In this document: one piece after another, positions 9,873-18,867 of the stretch
Layout of the letters: each line of letters starts with the position of its first letter
Numbering within the stretch: position 1 is the stretch's first letter
Source: Sphingobium fluviale
GTDB lineage: Bacteria > Pseudomonadota > Alphaproteobacteria > Sphingomonadales > Sphingomonadaceae
Direction: 5' to 3'
Assembly (NCBI RefSeq): GCF_004122115.1
Contig: NZ_SBKP01000010.1
Span: 51,880 to 115,879, forward strand
Length of the DNA stretch: 64,000 nucleotides
Notes under the pieces: model-generated
Told to the model about the DNA's origin: nothing
Database searches by the model: none
What the model saw: the letters and a program-made list of their open reading frames with translations, nothing else
Made by a program: the position numbers and the translations under genes

Positions 9873-10928
9873 TCAGCCGCGACCGGGATTTTTTTGGCTC
9901 ACACTGTGTGCGGCCCACACTGCTGCCACCAGCAGCAATGCACCCACCAGCTGATGAGCGACGGCGAGCGGCAGCGAGATTCCACTCCATACCGTGGCGA
10001 TGCCGAGCAGTATTTGTGTGCCGACTGCTGCATTGACCGCAACAGACGCGCGCCTATTTCCGGCCAATTTTGCCTCACGGGCCAGCAGGATGAGCAGCAG
10101 CGCTGCGCCCCATGCCCACCAGCGATGGAGGAAATGCACCAAATAGGGGTCGCTGGTGATCGTCAGCCAGAAGCTTCCCCACCAAACTATGCCCTCCGGA
10201 ACGAAATGATCGTTCATCAGCGGCCACGTGTTCGACACATAGCCTGCGCGCAGGCCTGCTGTGATCGCACCGAGGAAAATCTGCACAAACAGCGCAGCCA
10301 GCGGGATCGCCGTGGCCCAGCGCAATATTGCCTTGCGGCGTACAACTTGCTTCGCCTCTGCAGCCATATCCAGAGCAGTCCAGACTATCGCACTGAGGAG
10401 CAACAGCGCCATCAGGAGGTGCGCGGCCAGCATCGCGGGCTGCACATTCACCCTATCGGTCAGCCCGCTCTTGACCATCAGCCAGCCGATTGCTCCTTGC
10501 GCCCCGCCGAGGACTAGGAGCATCAGGAGGCGTGGTCCATAGCCCTTCGGGATGGCGCGCTTGGCCGCAAACCACAGGAGCGGCACGGCAAAGGCAAGCC
10601 CTAGCAAACGCCCCATGAGCCGATGGAAATACTCCCAGAAATAGATCTGCTTGAAGGCCTCCAGCGTCATGCCCTTGTTCATCAGCACATATTGCGAGCT
10701 GTTTTTGTAGAGCGCGAACTCCTTTGCCCATTGTGCATCGTTCAAAGGCGGCAGGGTGCCGGTAACGGGCTTCCACTCGGTAATCGACAGGCCCGATTCA
10801 GTAAGGCGCGTAATGCCGCCTACCGCGACCATCAGCACAATAAGAGCGGCGATGATGAACAACCAGCGAGCGACGGCACGGGGTTGGGTATTTGAAGAGG
10901 TGGCACCAGTGATCACAGTCGCTTTCAT
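9873..10928 (-). CDS. ctaA: Haem A synthase (COX15/CtaA type 2)
   Basis: Eight-helix membrane enzyme that oxidises the C8 methyl of haem O to give haem A for aa3-type cytochrome oxidase. Family motifs are VGGITRLTESGLSITEW in the first helix and loop, EYFHRLMGRLLG, and later VAHQLVGALLL with paired His residues that ligate haem. 351 aa from the ATG at 10928 fits COX15. The frame is open upstream to 11384, but that part runs antisense through merC and has no family similarity. Divergent from the MerC-like gene across a 110-bp promoter region. Confidence 0.93.
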   Translation of the reverse strand: MKATVITGATSSNTQPRAVARWLFIIAALIVLMVAVGGITRLTESGLSITEWKPVTGTLPPLNDAQWAKEFALYKNSSQYVLMNKGMTLEAFKQIYFWEYFHRLMGRLLGLAFAVPLLWFAAKRAIPKGYGPRLLMLLVLGGAQGAIGWLMVKSGLTDRVNVQPAMLAAHLLMALLLLSAIVWTALDMAAEAKQVVRRKAILRWATAIPLAALFVQIFLGAITAGLRAGYVSNTWPLMNDHFVPEGIVWWGSFWLTITSDPYLVHFLHRWWAWGAALLLILLAREAKLAGNRRASVAVNAAVGTQILLGIATVWSGISLPLAVAHQLVGALLLVAAVWAAHSVSQKNPGRG

Positions 10929-10984
10929 ACCCGGCAGATGCGCCTGGCGTAAGCGGTTTTCAAGCAGAGAATCCCGTTGTAGCG

Positions 10985-10997
10985 CAATGTTATATTG
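10985..10997. promoter_or_regulatory. Palindrome between ctaA and merC, candidate metal-regulator site
   Basis: CAATGTTATATTG has 4-bp complementary arms (CAAT/ATTG) around an AT-rich centre. It lies 46 bp before the MerC-like gene. The AT-rich GTTATA core resembles Zur/Fur-family boxes, but the arms are short and no regulator gene is adjacent. The assignment is inference. Confidence 0.3.
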
Positions 10998-11042
10998 TAT
11001 CTTTGATGATGCAGCGCTACATGCGCTATACGAGGAGATATG

Positions 11043-11408
11043 ATGACCCAGAGGCCCGCCTATCTGCACTGGCTCGACAAGGCTGCGATAACCCTCTCCG
11101 GGTTTTGCGTTGTGCATTGCGTGGCGACCATTGTTCTGATTGGTACACTGACCTCGCTGGGGCATTTTTTTGCCAATCCTCTCATTCATGAAATAGGTCT
11201 TTTGTGCGCTACGCTGCTGGGGGCGGTGGCGCTGGGCAGCGGCATCATGCGCCACCGGCGGACGCTCCCTGTCTTTATCGGTGTGCCGGGCCTGGCGTTG
11301 ATGGCTGCTGCGCTGTTTGCTCCCCATGGCTATGGCGAGGCACTGTTGACCATCCTGGGTGTATCGCTGGTGGCGGGCGCACACATGATGAACGCCCGAA
11401 CCTGCTAA
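11043..11408 (+). CDS. MerC-domain membrane protein
   Basis: About 121 aa with four hydrophobic helices. The paired-cysteine FCVVHC motif in the first helix is the metal-binding signature of MerC, an inner-membrane mercury importer. Chromosomal copies without other mer genes, as here, are common in sphingomonads and may move another metal such as zinc or copper. The ATG at 11043 is preferred over 11040 because GAGGAG ends 5 bases before it. Starts divergently from ctaA; a nucleotidyltransferase gene follows after 40 bp. Confidence 0.75.
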   Translation: MTQRPAYLHWLDKAAITLSGFCVVHCVATIVLIGTLTSLGHFFANPLIHEIGLLCATLLGAVALGSGIMRHRRTLPVFIGVPGLALMAAALFAPHGYGEALLTILGVSLVAGAHMMNARTC

Positions 11409-11448
11409 GAATATTTGCGCAGCGCTCGTTCATTTCCTATCTGGGCGC

Positions 11449-12204
11449 ATGACCGAGCTTCATCCCCAGCCCATCGCCCGCGCCATAATCCTGAGTGCGG
11501 GGCAAGGTTCCCGCCTTCTCCCCCTCACGGCCGATCTGCCGAAATGCCTCATTAGCCTCTCCGGCAAGACCTTGCTGGCGTGGCAGGTGGAGGCGCTGTT
11601 CGCCAATGGAGTGAGCGAGGTTCATGTCGTCACGGGGTTTCATACCGAGGCGGTGGAGCAGGAGCTGCGGAGACTGGCGCGGCCGGGGCTGGTTTTGCAG
11701 GCCCATTTCAATCCCTTTTTCAAGGTAGCGGATAACCTCGGCAGTTGCTGGATCGCGCGTGAGGCGATGACAGATAACTATCTGATATTAAACGGAGATA
11801 CTCTTGTTTCTCAAGCCCTGGTAGAGCGAGTCCAGCAGGCTGGAAACTGGCCCATCTGTGTGACGGTGGATGTGAAGCCGAATTACGACAGCGACGACAT
11901 GAAGGTGGAGCGCGATGGCGACCGCCTCGTCCACATCGGTAAGACACTGACCGCCGACCAGAGCAATGCCGAATCGATTGGCTTCCTCGCCTTTCGCGGC
12001 GAGGGCGGCGCGCTGTTCCGCGAGGCGATTGAGGCGGCGATGCGCACGCCCGCAGGGGTGGAAAACTGGTATCTGAAGGTGATCGATCAGCTCGCGCCCA
12101 CCGGCAAGGTCGGCACGCTTTCCATCGAGGGCATGGAATGGGGCGAGGTCGACTTCCTCAACGATGTCGATGTGGCGGAGAAGCTGACCGCCGGCTGGCT
12201 ATAG
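11449..12204 (+). CDS. Sugar/polyol-phosphate nucleotidyltransferase (LicC/IPCT-like)
   Basis: 251 aa with a Rossmann-like nucleotidyltransferase fold. The NTP-binding loop ILSAGQGSRLLPLTADLPKCL is at residues 14-34, the metal-binding LNGDT lies near 119, and VDFLNDVDVAEKL ends the domain. The LPKCL loop with NLGSCWIA later is closest to choline-phosphate or inositol-phosphate cytidylyltransferases rather than GalU or RmlA. Its neighbours (CDP-alcohol transferase, TagB/F-like transferase) favour CTP as nucleotide and a polyol or amino-alcohol phosphate as substrate; that is inference from context. The last 6 bp overlap the HIT gene tail to tail. Confidence 0.75.
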   Translation: MTELHPQPIARAIILSAGQGSRLLPLTADLPKCLISLSGKTLLAWQVEALFANGVSEVHVVTGFHTEAVEQELRRLARPGLVLQAHFNPFFKVADNLGSCWIAREAMTDNYLILNGDTLVSQALVERVQQAGNWPICVTVDVKPNYDSDDMKVERDGDRLVHIGKTLTADQSNAESIGFLAFRGEGGALFREAIEAAMRTPAGVENWYLKVIDQLAPTGKVGTLSIEGMEWGEVDFLNDVDVAEKLTAGWL

Positions 12205-12648
12205 GGCCGCTCCGGCCGTCTCGCTCCACAGTCCCTGCAGCCACTCCGCCAACCCGGCCTGCTGCGCCTCCGAAAGCGTGAGCGCGGACTTGAGATCGGG
12301 CGGGCCGGGCCAACCCGCGTCGGCGAGGCTCAGCGCACCCTGCGCGCGTGCGCCCTCATAACGGGGCAGCACATGGAAATGGACATGGGGGTCCACCATC
12401 ATCAGCATCAGCCAATTGATGCGCTCATACCCCACGCCCGCACGCAGCATCGCCTCCACCCGGCGCGACGCTTCGGCCAAACCGGCATGAAATTCTCCCG
12501 GTAATGCGCCAAAAGCGGTTGCGTCCGATTTCGCCGCCACTACCAGCGACCCCAGTGTCACCTGTGCGGGCCTGAGCAGCACCACCCAATGCGCCGTCTC
12601 GCCGATCAGCGTTGCGGGATAGCCGAACTTGCGGATCGTATCGTTCAT
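12199..12648 (-). CDS. HIT-family nucleotide hydrolase/transferase
   Basis: 149 aa with the histidine triad HVHFHV preceded by DP, the catalytic signature of HIT proteins, which act on nucleoside phosphoramidates or dinucleotides. Its ATG overlaps the stop of the CDP-alcohol transferase gene (ATGA), so the two are translationally coupled. This suggests it handles nucleotide by-products of that enzyme or recycles CMP conjugates. Exact substrate unknown. Confidence 0.85.
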   Translation of the reverse strand: MNDTIRKFGYPATLIGETAHWVVLLRPAQVTLGSLVVAAKSDATAFGALPGEFHAGLAEASRRVEAMLRAGVGYERINWLMLMMVDPHVHFHVLPRYEGARAQGALSLADAGWPGPPDLKSALTLSEAQQAGLAEWLQGLWSETAGAAL

Positions 12649-13724
12649 CGCGATTGTTCCAGCCAGCTTGTGATAGGCCTTCCGGCCTTGCGCGCCTGCA
12701 CCAGCTGCATCACCTGCACCATGTGCACCAGCAGCGAGAGGATGGTCCACCATGCCACAGCGATCAGGCCCAGATCGGGCCTGCCCGCGATCATGCTGAC
12801 GAACAATATCACCATATTGGGGTTGCGGCGCGCAGTGATGAGGCGAAACCAGCTGTCGAACGGTCGCCAGACGTGCATGTCCATCGCGGCATATTTGAGG
12901 AAAATGCCCTCGCACAGCCGCTGGAGCACATAGCCCGCAACGATCGCGACCATAATCGTGGCGAAGGTGCTGACGGGCAGGGCAAGGCCGACGTGGCCCA
13001 GCCCCAGCCCCCATGCGGCCCACCAGAAGGGTGGGTGAACGAGGTCTATGCCATGGTCGAACACATTGCCCCATTTGCTGGATGTGATGGTGCAGCGCGC
13101 AAGCTTGCCGTCCACCGTGTCCAGCACCATGAATACAAAGCCCGCGCCAATCCCCTCCCAAAACGCGCCGTTATAAAAGAATATCGTCGCCAGCACGCAC
13201 ATGATGGCGCCGATGCCCGTCACCATATTGGGTGTCATCTTGAGTGCGGCGGCGAGGCGGGTGAGGTGAAAGGCCAGCTCTGGCCAGAGATATTTGGTGA
13301 GAAGGTCCGTCACGCCCTTATAGGCGCCGAAATAGCTCGCCCGCTCGATGGCCGTGCGGGTTTGCGGTGAGACGCGGATGGCAAAGGGCCGCTCGGTCTT
13401 GCGCAGCTTTTCGTTGTAGAACCCTGTGGAGGTGCGCAGATCAATGCGCTCTGACGGCGCGCCTTCATCCGGCAACTGGCCGATCACCAGCGCGTCGCCA
13501 TCATCGAACGCGACGCCCGGCCGCGCCAGTGCGAGGCGCAGCAGCAGCGGATCAAACGCGTAATCCAGGTTGATATGCAGGCTGTGGCCGGATGCGATGC
13601 GCGCCCCGGCGGGAACATCGCGCACGAGCATCCGGCGCACGCGCTCCGCCGATGTCATGCCCCAGACCTGCTCCTGGCCCTCGCCAAAGCGCGTCACGCG
13701 GCCAATATCCATATTCTCTGTCAT
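12645..13724 (-). CDS. CDP-alcohol phosphatidyltransferase with N-terminal extension
   Basis: 359 aa. The C-terminal half is a membrane CDP-alcohol phosphotransferase: the signature D-x2-D-G-x2-A-R-x8-G-x3-D-x3-D is complete (DTVDGKLAR at about 202-210, then G219, D223, D227), within about six hydrophobic helices. Roughly 150 residues precede it with no recognised fold. The reaction joins an alcohol to CMP-activated lipid or polyol phosphate with release of CMP. Together with the facing nucleotidyltransferase this resembles the two-step CDP-polyol plus polyol-phosphate route known for di-myo-inositol phosphate; here the product is unknown. Downstream gene: HIT, overlapped ATGA. Confidence 0.85.
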   Translation of the reverse strand: MTENMDIGRVTRFGEGQEQVWGMTSAERVRRMLVRDVPAGARIASGHSLHINLDYAFDPLLLRLALARPGVAFDDGDALVIGQLPDEGAPSERIDLRTSTGFYNEKLRKTERPFAIRVSPQTRTAIERASYFGAYKGVTDLLTKYLWPELAFHLTRLAAALKMTPNMVTGIGAIMCVLATIFFYNGAFWEGIGAGFVFMVLDTVDGKLARCTITSSKWGNVFDHGIDLVHPPFWWAAWGLGLGHVGLALPVSTFATIMVAIVAGYVLQRLCEGIFLKYAAMDMHVWRPFDSWFRLITARRNPNMVILFVSMIAGRPDLGLIAVAWWTILSLLVHMVQVMQLVQARKAGRPITSWLEQSR

Positions 13725-13773
13725 ACAGTCGCGGCTATCGCATCCGGAGGCGCTTGAGAAGTCTCTTTGCGGC

Positions 13774-14901
13774 TCAGGCTTGCGCGCGCAGAAAGCGCAG
13801 GATCGCCTCCGCCCCCCGCCGCGACGCGCCCAATGGATTTTCGCCAACCGACAGGGCGAGGGTTTGTTCCTGAATCGCGCGATAGCGGAGATGCTCGGCT
13901 TTCGCCTGCGCGATCGCCTCCATCGCCTGCCCCACATTTGTGGCGACAGCGCCCAAATTCCAAAACAGATAGTTCGGATCGCCCTGCCACCGGACATTAT
14001 GGGCGTTGAGGAATACGCAGGGGCGCGGCGTGGCAAGGAACTCGTAAACCTGGCTGCTGACATCGCCGAGATAGATATCGGCGCCTCCGGTATAGCTCAT
14101 GTCCACCAGCCGGTTTGAGCCGACATCGACGATGATCTTCCCCGGAACCGCGAGTGACTCGATCTTCGCCTTCGCCGCCTTGCTGGCGCGATGGAACAGG
14201 CGGATATGTGGCGCAACCACGAGGTTAAAGCGATCCTGCGCGGCAAAAGCCTCAATTATCTGTGTTCCCATCACCGGCCAGGAGGACTGGTCTGGCCGGA
14301 AATGCGGCGCATAGAGCACGGTGGGGCGATCATTGTCGAACAGCGGAGGTCGGCTGGCCGCGAGCTTCGCCATGAAATCGAGCTTTACATAGCCGTTGAC
14401 CGCATAGCGGCCCGGTGTGATCGTTCCCGCTTCCAGCAGCCTTTTCTCGCTTTTCTCGCCCGCCACCAGCACGAAATCGAAAAAGCGATCGCGTGGATCG
14501 AGCATGATCGCCTTGTCACCCGCGCCATGCGGGGTGAAGATAAGCTTTGTGCGGGTGGGCAGCAGGTGACGGATGATCGTGGTGGTGCGCTCTGGAGCCA
14601 CAATTGCATCAAACTTGCGCAAATAGTTGATATGCCTGAGCAGGGAGACAAGCCTTGGCGGGTCATCAGTGCCCGTGAAAAATTTTTGCGCCGCAGAAAT
14701 GGCGGGTATCGCCAGCTTCTTCGCATGCGGGGCAAACGCAGGGTAAGCGTCTTGCACCAGATCCATCGCCCAACCATGCGCGTTGCCTGAGACCGCGACT
14801 TCCAGTTCCACTTCCGGTGCGATCGCCTGCATTTCCGCCGCAATTGGCAGCGCATGCAACGCCTGATGTGCTTCACCAATTAACAAAAACAAGATACGCA
14901 C
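13774..14901 (-). CDS. CDP-glycerol:glycerophosphotransferase (TagB/TagF)-like protein
   Basis: 375 aa, GT-B-like fold. The N-terminal half opens MRILFLLIGEAHQALHALPIA. A FTPHGAGDK loop sits near residue 122, APHFRPDQSSW near 200, and the C-terminal donor-site pattern GGADIYLGDVSSQVYEFLATPRPCVFLN matches the SD-x-SS-x-x-E-F motif of TagB/TagF transferases that build polyol-phosphate chains. It lies 49 bp before the CDP-alcohol transferase gene on the same strand. Acceptor and donor are unknown; the context favours a polyol-phosphate surface polymer or lipid. Confidence 0.72.
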   Translation of the reverse strand: MRILFLLIGEAHQALHALPIAAEMQAIAPEVELEVAVSGNAHGWAMDLVQDAYPAFAPHAKKLAIPAISAAQKFFTGTDDPPRLVSLLRHINYLRKFDAIVAPERTTTIIRHLLPTRTKLIFTPHGAGDKAIMLDPRDRFFDFVLVAGEKSEKRLLEAGTITPGRYAVNGYVKLDFMAKLAASRPPLFDNDRPTVLYAPHFRPDQSSWPVMGTQIIEAFAAQDRFNLVVAPHIRLFHRASKAAKAKIESLAVPGKIIVDVGSNRLVDMSYTGGADIYLGDVSSQVYEFLATPRPCVFLNAHNVRWQGDPNYLFWNLGAVATNVGQAMEAIAQAKAEHLRYRAIQEQTLALSVGENPLGASRRGAEAILRFLRAQA

Positions 14902-15088
14902 GCGACAGCATTCTCCAAACAGCCGGCTGACAACCTTGCCTCCATGCCGGGTTGCGGCGCACTTGCCAACAGGAGATCGCGCGTGTCCAGTCTTGACAGG
15001 TGCGCATGAAATGGCGCTTTGAGAGTGAAGGGGAGCATATTAAAAGCATGCTATGGGTCAGCAACGCCCCCTTGGAGTAACTGTCTGA

Positions 15089-16873
15089 ATGTGGAATACT
15101 CTGGTCCGCACTGTGGCGCTGCTGGCGCCTAAGGACAGAAGGCGCGGCGCACATCTTCTCGTGCTGGTCGTATTGATGGCGATGAGCGAGACGTTCGGCA
15201 TAGCGATGCTGTTGCCGTTCTTCATGGTGCTCAGCCGCCCGCAGATGATCGAGATCCAACCGGCCATATCAGCCATTTATCATGGGCTGGGGTTTACCGA
15301 TCATCACAGCTTTCTCCTCGTGTTCGGTCTGGTGGCCTTTGCCGTTGTGGTGCTGGCGGCGGTCATCCGCATCGCCACCACGTTTATGATGAACCTGTTC
15401 GCGCAAAAGAGCGGACACAGAATGGCCGAACGGCTGCTCGAAACCTATCTGCGCCAGCCCTATGTCTTTTTTCTCCAGCGCCACAGCAGCGAGCTGACCA
15501 AGAAAATTACGGCCGATTCGCAAATGCTGGTCAGCTATGTTGTGCAGCCGGGCATGTATGTGATCGCCTACACGCTCGTGGTCATCACCATGACCGGCGT
15601 GATGCTGGCGCTCGATCCCTTTGTAGCGCTCAGCGTAGGCGGCGTGATCGGCGGCATGTATGTGCTGATCTTCCGTGCGTCAAAGCGCATGCTTGCACGC
15701 ATAGGGCAGGAGCTGGATGTCGCGAACAACCAGCGCTTCTCCTCCATCGAGGTCGCCATAGGCGGTATCAAGGACATCAAGCTGATGGGCCGGGAAGATG
15801 TGTATCTCGACCAGTTTCGTCCCGCCTCGCTTCGCGCCGCGCGCCATCAGGCGATCAGCGCCGCGCTGGCTGAATCGCCGCGCTATCTGATCGAGGCAGT
15901 GGCGATAGGCGGTGCGCTCACACTGGCGCTGCTGCTGCTCGCCACTGGCAGGGGGACGGCCCTCGTGCTGCCGGGCTTGAGTGTCTATGCGCTCGCCGGC
16001 TACAAGCTCATACCCTCGGCTCAGCGGGTCTTTAGCGGCCTCAGCAACCTGCAAGTCGGAGATTCGGTGCTGAACGCGATCCGAGACGATTTCGCGCAGA
16101 CAGTGCCGCCTCAACCGCGGTCCACAACGCTGGTAGAAGCGATGCAGCCTGCGCGAGAGATAGTGCTGCGTGATGTCGGCTTTTCCTATCCCAACATGCG
16201 CAAGACCGCGATAGAGGGCATTACGCTCAGCATCGGGGTCGGCACATCGGTGGGGCTGATCGGCGGCACAGGCGCGGGCAAGACGACGCTGGTGGATATC
16301 ATCCTCGGTCTGCTGCGTCCTTCGGAAGGCGCCATCATCGTGGATGGCGTGCCGATTGACGAGAGCAATCTGCAAAGCTGGCAACAGGCCCTGGGGTATG
16401 TGCCGCAATCGATCTTCCTGGCGGACACGACAGTGGCAGAGAATATCGCGCTCGGTGTGCGCAAGGATTCCATCGACATGGCGAAGGTCGAGGAATGTGC
16501 GCGGATGGCGCAGATCCATGATTTTGTACTGTCGGACATGTCTGATGCTTATGAAACCCGCGTGGGAGAGCGCGGTGTGCGCCTGTCGGGCGGGCAGCGC
16601 CAGCGCATTGGCATCGCGCGCGCTCTCTATCGCGATCCATCGGTGCTGGTGCTGGATGAGGCGACCAGCGCGCTCGATACGTTGACGGAAAAGGCGGTGA
16701 TGGAGTCTGTGCAGGCGCTGAGCCACCAGAAGACCATCATCATGATCGCCCATCGTCTGACCACGGTGCGCCCGTGCGACACAATTTTCATGCTCGACAA
16801 GGGCCGACTGGTCGAACAGGGCAGCTATGACGAACTGCTGGCCACTAGCCGCAAGTTCAAGGCCATGGTGTAG
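15089..16873 (+). CDS. ABC transporter, fused permease and ATPase (PglK/MsbA-like exporter)
   Basis: 594 aa half-transporter. Six transmembrane helices occupy about residues 20-310; the ATPase domain follows, with Walker A GGTGAGKTT near 392, signature LSGGQRQR near 500 and Walker B VLVLDEATS shortly after. The family flips lipid-linked oligosaccharides or exports lipids across the inner membrane. It diverges from the TagB/F-like gene over a 187-bp gap, so it is a plausible flippase for the product of 11449-14901. Substrate is inferred, not seen. Confidence 0.88.
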   Translation: MWNTLVRTVALLAPKDRRRGAHLLVLVVLMAMSETFGIAMLLPFFMVLSRPQMIEIQPAISAIYHGLGFTDHHSFLLVFGLVAFAVVVLAAVIRIATTFMMNLFAQKSGHRMAERLLETYLRQPYVFFLQRHSSELTKKITADSQMLVSYVVQPGMYVIAYTLVVITMTGVMLALDPFVALSVGGVIGGMYVLIFRASKRMLARIGQELDVANNQRFSSIEVAIGGIKDIKLMGREDVYLDQFRPASLRAARHQAISAALAESPRYLIEAVAIGGALTLALLLLATGRGTALVLPGLSVYALAGYKLIPSAQRVFSGLSNLQVGDSVLNAIRDDFAQTVPPQPRSTTLVEAMQPAREIVLRDVGFSYPNMRKTAIEGITLSIGVGTSVGLIGGTGAGKTTLVDIILGLLRPSEGAIIVDGVPIDESNLQSWQQALGYVPQSIFLADTTVAENIALGVRKDSIDMAKVEECARMAQIHDFVLSDMSDAYETRVGERGVRLSGGQRQRIGIARALYRDPSVLVLDEATSALDTLTEKAVMESVQALSHQKTIIMIAHRLTTVRPCDTIFMLDKGRLVEQGSYDELLATSRKFKAMV

Positions 16874-16935
16874 GAGTTACGGTAATTCGCCCCATATGGG
16901 CCTGCAAAGCTCGATTTCCTGCGTTTCGGTGCTCA

Positions 16936-16984
16936 CGTACTTTGAAGTACGCTGCGTTGAATCGAGTCACGTGCCTCGATTCAA
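16936..16984. repeat. Two adjacent inverted repeats after the ABC transporter
   Basis: First CGTACTT-TG-AAGTACG (16936-16951), then TTGAATCGAG (16957-16966) pairing perfectly with CTCGATTCAA (16975-16984) around an 8-nt loop. Both lie in the gap between the convergent ABC transporter and smr genes. No T-tract follows, so this is not a classic intrinsic terminator. It may be a dispersed repeat (REP-like); other copies cannot be tested within this window. Confidence 0.6.
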
Positions 16985-17072
16985 GATACTCGGAAATCAG
17001 TCTTTTGCCCTGCGGTCGCCTGTGGCCCCAGCTCCATCTGAACCAAATTCCCGCAACTCCTGAAAGAAGCCG

Positions 17073-17621
17073 TTAGCTCTTCCGCCGCAGGATGATGTAG
17101 AGCGCGCCCTTGCCGCCGTGGCGCGGGTGGGCGGTGCGCACGCTGGCGATGCCGTCTGCATGGCCTGAGAGCGCCAGCCAGTCGCCGATCTCCGCGCGGA
17201 TTGCGCCACGCGCCTTGTGCCCCAGTGGGCCGACATGCGCCGGGCGTGGATTGCCCGTCACCACCAGCAACACCCTGTGGCCGCGCGCGATGGCAGTGCC
17301 GAGCGCATGGTTGAGCCGCTGATGCGCGGTGTCGAGCGTGTGGCCGTGCAGGTCTATCGTAACATCGGGCGCGAGGGTGCCGTTGCCGATGCGACGCTCC
17401 CAGCTTGAATCGAGCACAGGCGCAGGAGCAGGGCGATGGGGCGGTGCCGGGCGCGCGGGTGCCTCGCGGCTCAGCTGAGATCCGGGTGCGGCCTTGGGGG
17501 CGACGGCTGTCTGCATTGGGGTGGGATCGGGAGAGACTATGCGCCCTGCCAGTGGTGTCACACTACGCGCGAGCCGCGCCCAGATTTCGCGCTCCTCAGG
17601 GCTGAGGCGTCGCGGCGGCAT
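17073..17621 (-). CDS. Smr-domain protein
   Basis: 182 aa. The C-terminal Smr (small MutS-related) domain starts at DVTIDLHGHTLDTAHQRL; DLHGH and the later VVTGNPRP and RHGGKGALYIILR segments are the family signature. Smr domains have nicking-endonuclease or RNA-cleavage activity. The N-terminal about 85 residues are Pro/Ala-rich linker. ATG at 17621 overlaps the mltA stop by one base, so the gene is coupled to mltA. The Tim44-MltA-Smr order next to secB is a conserved alphaproteobacterial cluster. Confidence 0.88.
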   Translation of the reverse strand: MPPRRLSPEEREIWARLARSVTPLAGRIVSPDPTPMQTAVAPKAAPGSQLSREAPARPAPPHRPAPAPVLDSSWERRIGNGTLAPDVTIDLHGHTLDTAHQRLNHALGTAIARGHRVLLVVTGNPRPAHVGPLGHKARGAIRAEIGDWLALSGHADGIASVRTAHPRHGGKGALYIILRRKS

Positions 17622-18859
17622 TATCGCGCCGAGGCATTGATCCGCGCCACGGTCCCGATCGGCAACAGCAGCCATGATGTGCCGCGCGCCGACATGCCGC
17701 CCGCGATCGTGCGCGCCCGCTCGCCCGCGCCCCAGAACGTGTCAAACCGGTTCGCACCCTTGATCGCGCCGCCGGTATCCTGCGCGATCCAGACGCCGTT
17801 CGGCTCCGCCCGGTCCATAGACAGCAGTACAGGCGCGCCCAGCGGCACATAACGCGGATCGGCCGCCACCGTGGCCTCTGCCGTCACCGGCAGGCCGAGC
17901 GCACCAAGCGGACCCGCCCCGTTCACTTCACGAAAGAACACGAAGCTCTTGTTCTCGTTCATGATCTTGCGCCCTTCCTCAGGGTTGGCGCGCAAATAGG
18001 CCATGATGTCCTGCATCGAGCCGGCCTTGATCAGCCCGCGATCCTTCATCAGCTTGCCGATGCCGGTATAGTCGCGTCCGTTCTGCCCATCATAGCCGAT
18101 GCGCATGATGCCGCCGTCCGGCAGGCGCAGACGCCCGCTGCCCTGCACTTGCAGAAAGAAGAACTCGACAGGGTCCGCCGCCCAGGCCAGCTCCAGCCCT
18201 TTGGAAGAGAGTGCTGCGCTGTCTACAATGTCCGTCCGCGCGAAATAGGGAATGAACTTCTGCCCCTCTACCCGGCCGCGGATGGTCTTGCCTTTCAGGC
18301 TGTCGCTGAACTGGCCGAGATCGACATCGATGAGGTCTGGCGGGCGGCGATAGATCGGCGTCTGATATGCGCCGCCGGGCGAGCGGGCGCCCAATATCTC
18401 TGGCTCGTAATAGCCCGTTGCGAAGGCCGCTCCATTGCCCACCTGCACGGCCTCGAAATAGCGGGCAAAGAAATCGGCAGCGGTTTCGACCGGCCAGTTC
18501 GCGGCGGCGGCGCAGGCAGGCGCCCAGTCCTGCCCCTGGCTAAGGCCGGATTGGTCAGTGCGACGAACCAGCGACGGGCAGGAGATACGGAAGGCGGCGA
18601 GTGCGGCGGCGGTGCGCTCGTTTTGTCGCACCAATTCGCTGACGGAAGGCCCCGGCATCACTCCTGCGGTCAGTGCCGTTTCCGGTGGTGCCGCAGGTTG
18701 CGCCGTGGGCGGAGTGGGGCGAGGTTGTGTGGGCGCGGTAGGTTTAGGAGCCGGAGCCGGCCCACGGGAGGGGGGGATTATCCCGCCCGCGCAGGCCGAG
18801 AGGAGGAGCGCGCCGCCGATGATGGCGATCGCGCGGGTCAACACGCTGCGCCCCGCCAT
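17621..18859 (-). CDS. mltA: Membrane-bound lytic murein transglycosylase A
   Basis: Outer-membrane lipoprotein that cleaves peptidoglycan to 1,6-anhydro products. A lipoprotein signal ends LLLSACAGG. The MltA domain spans the middle, with ATGYYEPEI and ELAWAADPVEFFFLQVQGSGRL. The C-terminal 3D domain has VPLGAPVLLSMD and AQDTGGAIKGANRFDTFWGAGERA, which carries the catalytic Asp. ATG at 18859 is preferred over the GTG at 18865. It lies 8 bp after the Tim44-like gene and overlaps smr by one base. Confidence 0.92.
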   Translation of the reverse strand: MAGRSVLTRAIAIIGGALLLSACAGGIIPPSRGPAPAPKPTAPTQPRPTPPTAQPAAPPETALTAGVMPGPSVSELVRQNERTAAALAAFRISCPSLVRRTDQSGLSQGQDWAPACAAAANWPVETAADFFARYFEAVQVGNGAAFATGYYEPEILGARSPGGAYQTPIYRRPPDLIDVDLGQFSDSLKGKTIRGRVEGQKFIPYFARTDIVDSAALSSKGLELAWAADPVEFFFLQVQGSGRLRLPDGGIMRIGYDGQNGRDYTGIGKLMKDRGLIKAGSMQDIMAYLRANPEEGRKIMNENKSFVFFREVNGAGPLGALGLPVTAEATVAADPRYVPLGAPVLLSMDRAEPNGVWIAQDTGGAIKGANRFDTFWGAGERARTIAGGMSARGTSWLLLPIGTVARINASAR

Positions 18860-18867
18860 CGCCACGC

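Noticed and set aside
9873..11384. Haem A synthase as a 503-residue protein
   Set aside because: The first 152 residues run antisense to the MerC-like gene and lack family similarity; the COX15 core starts at 10928.
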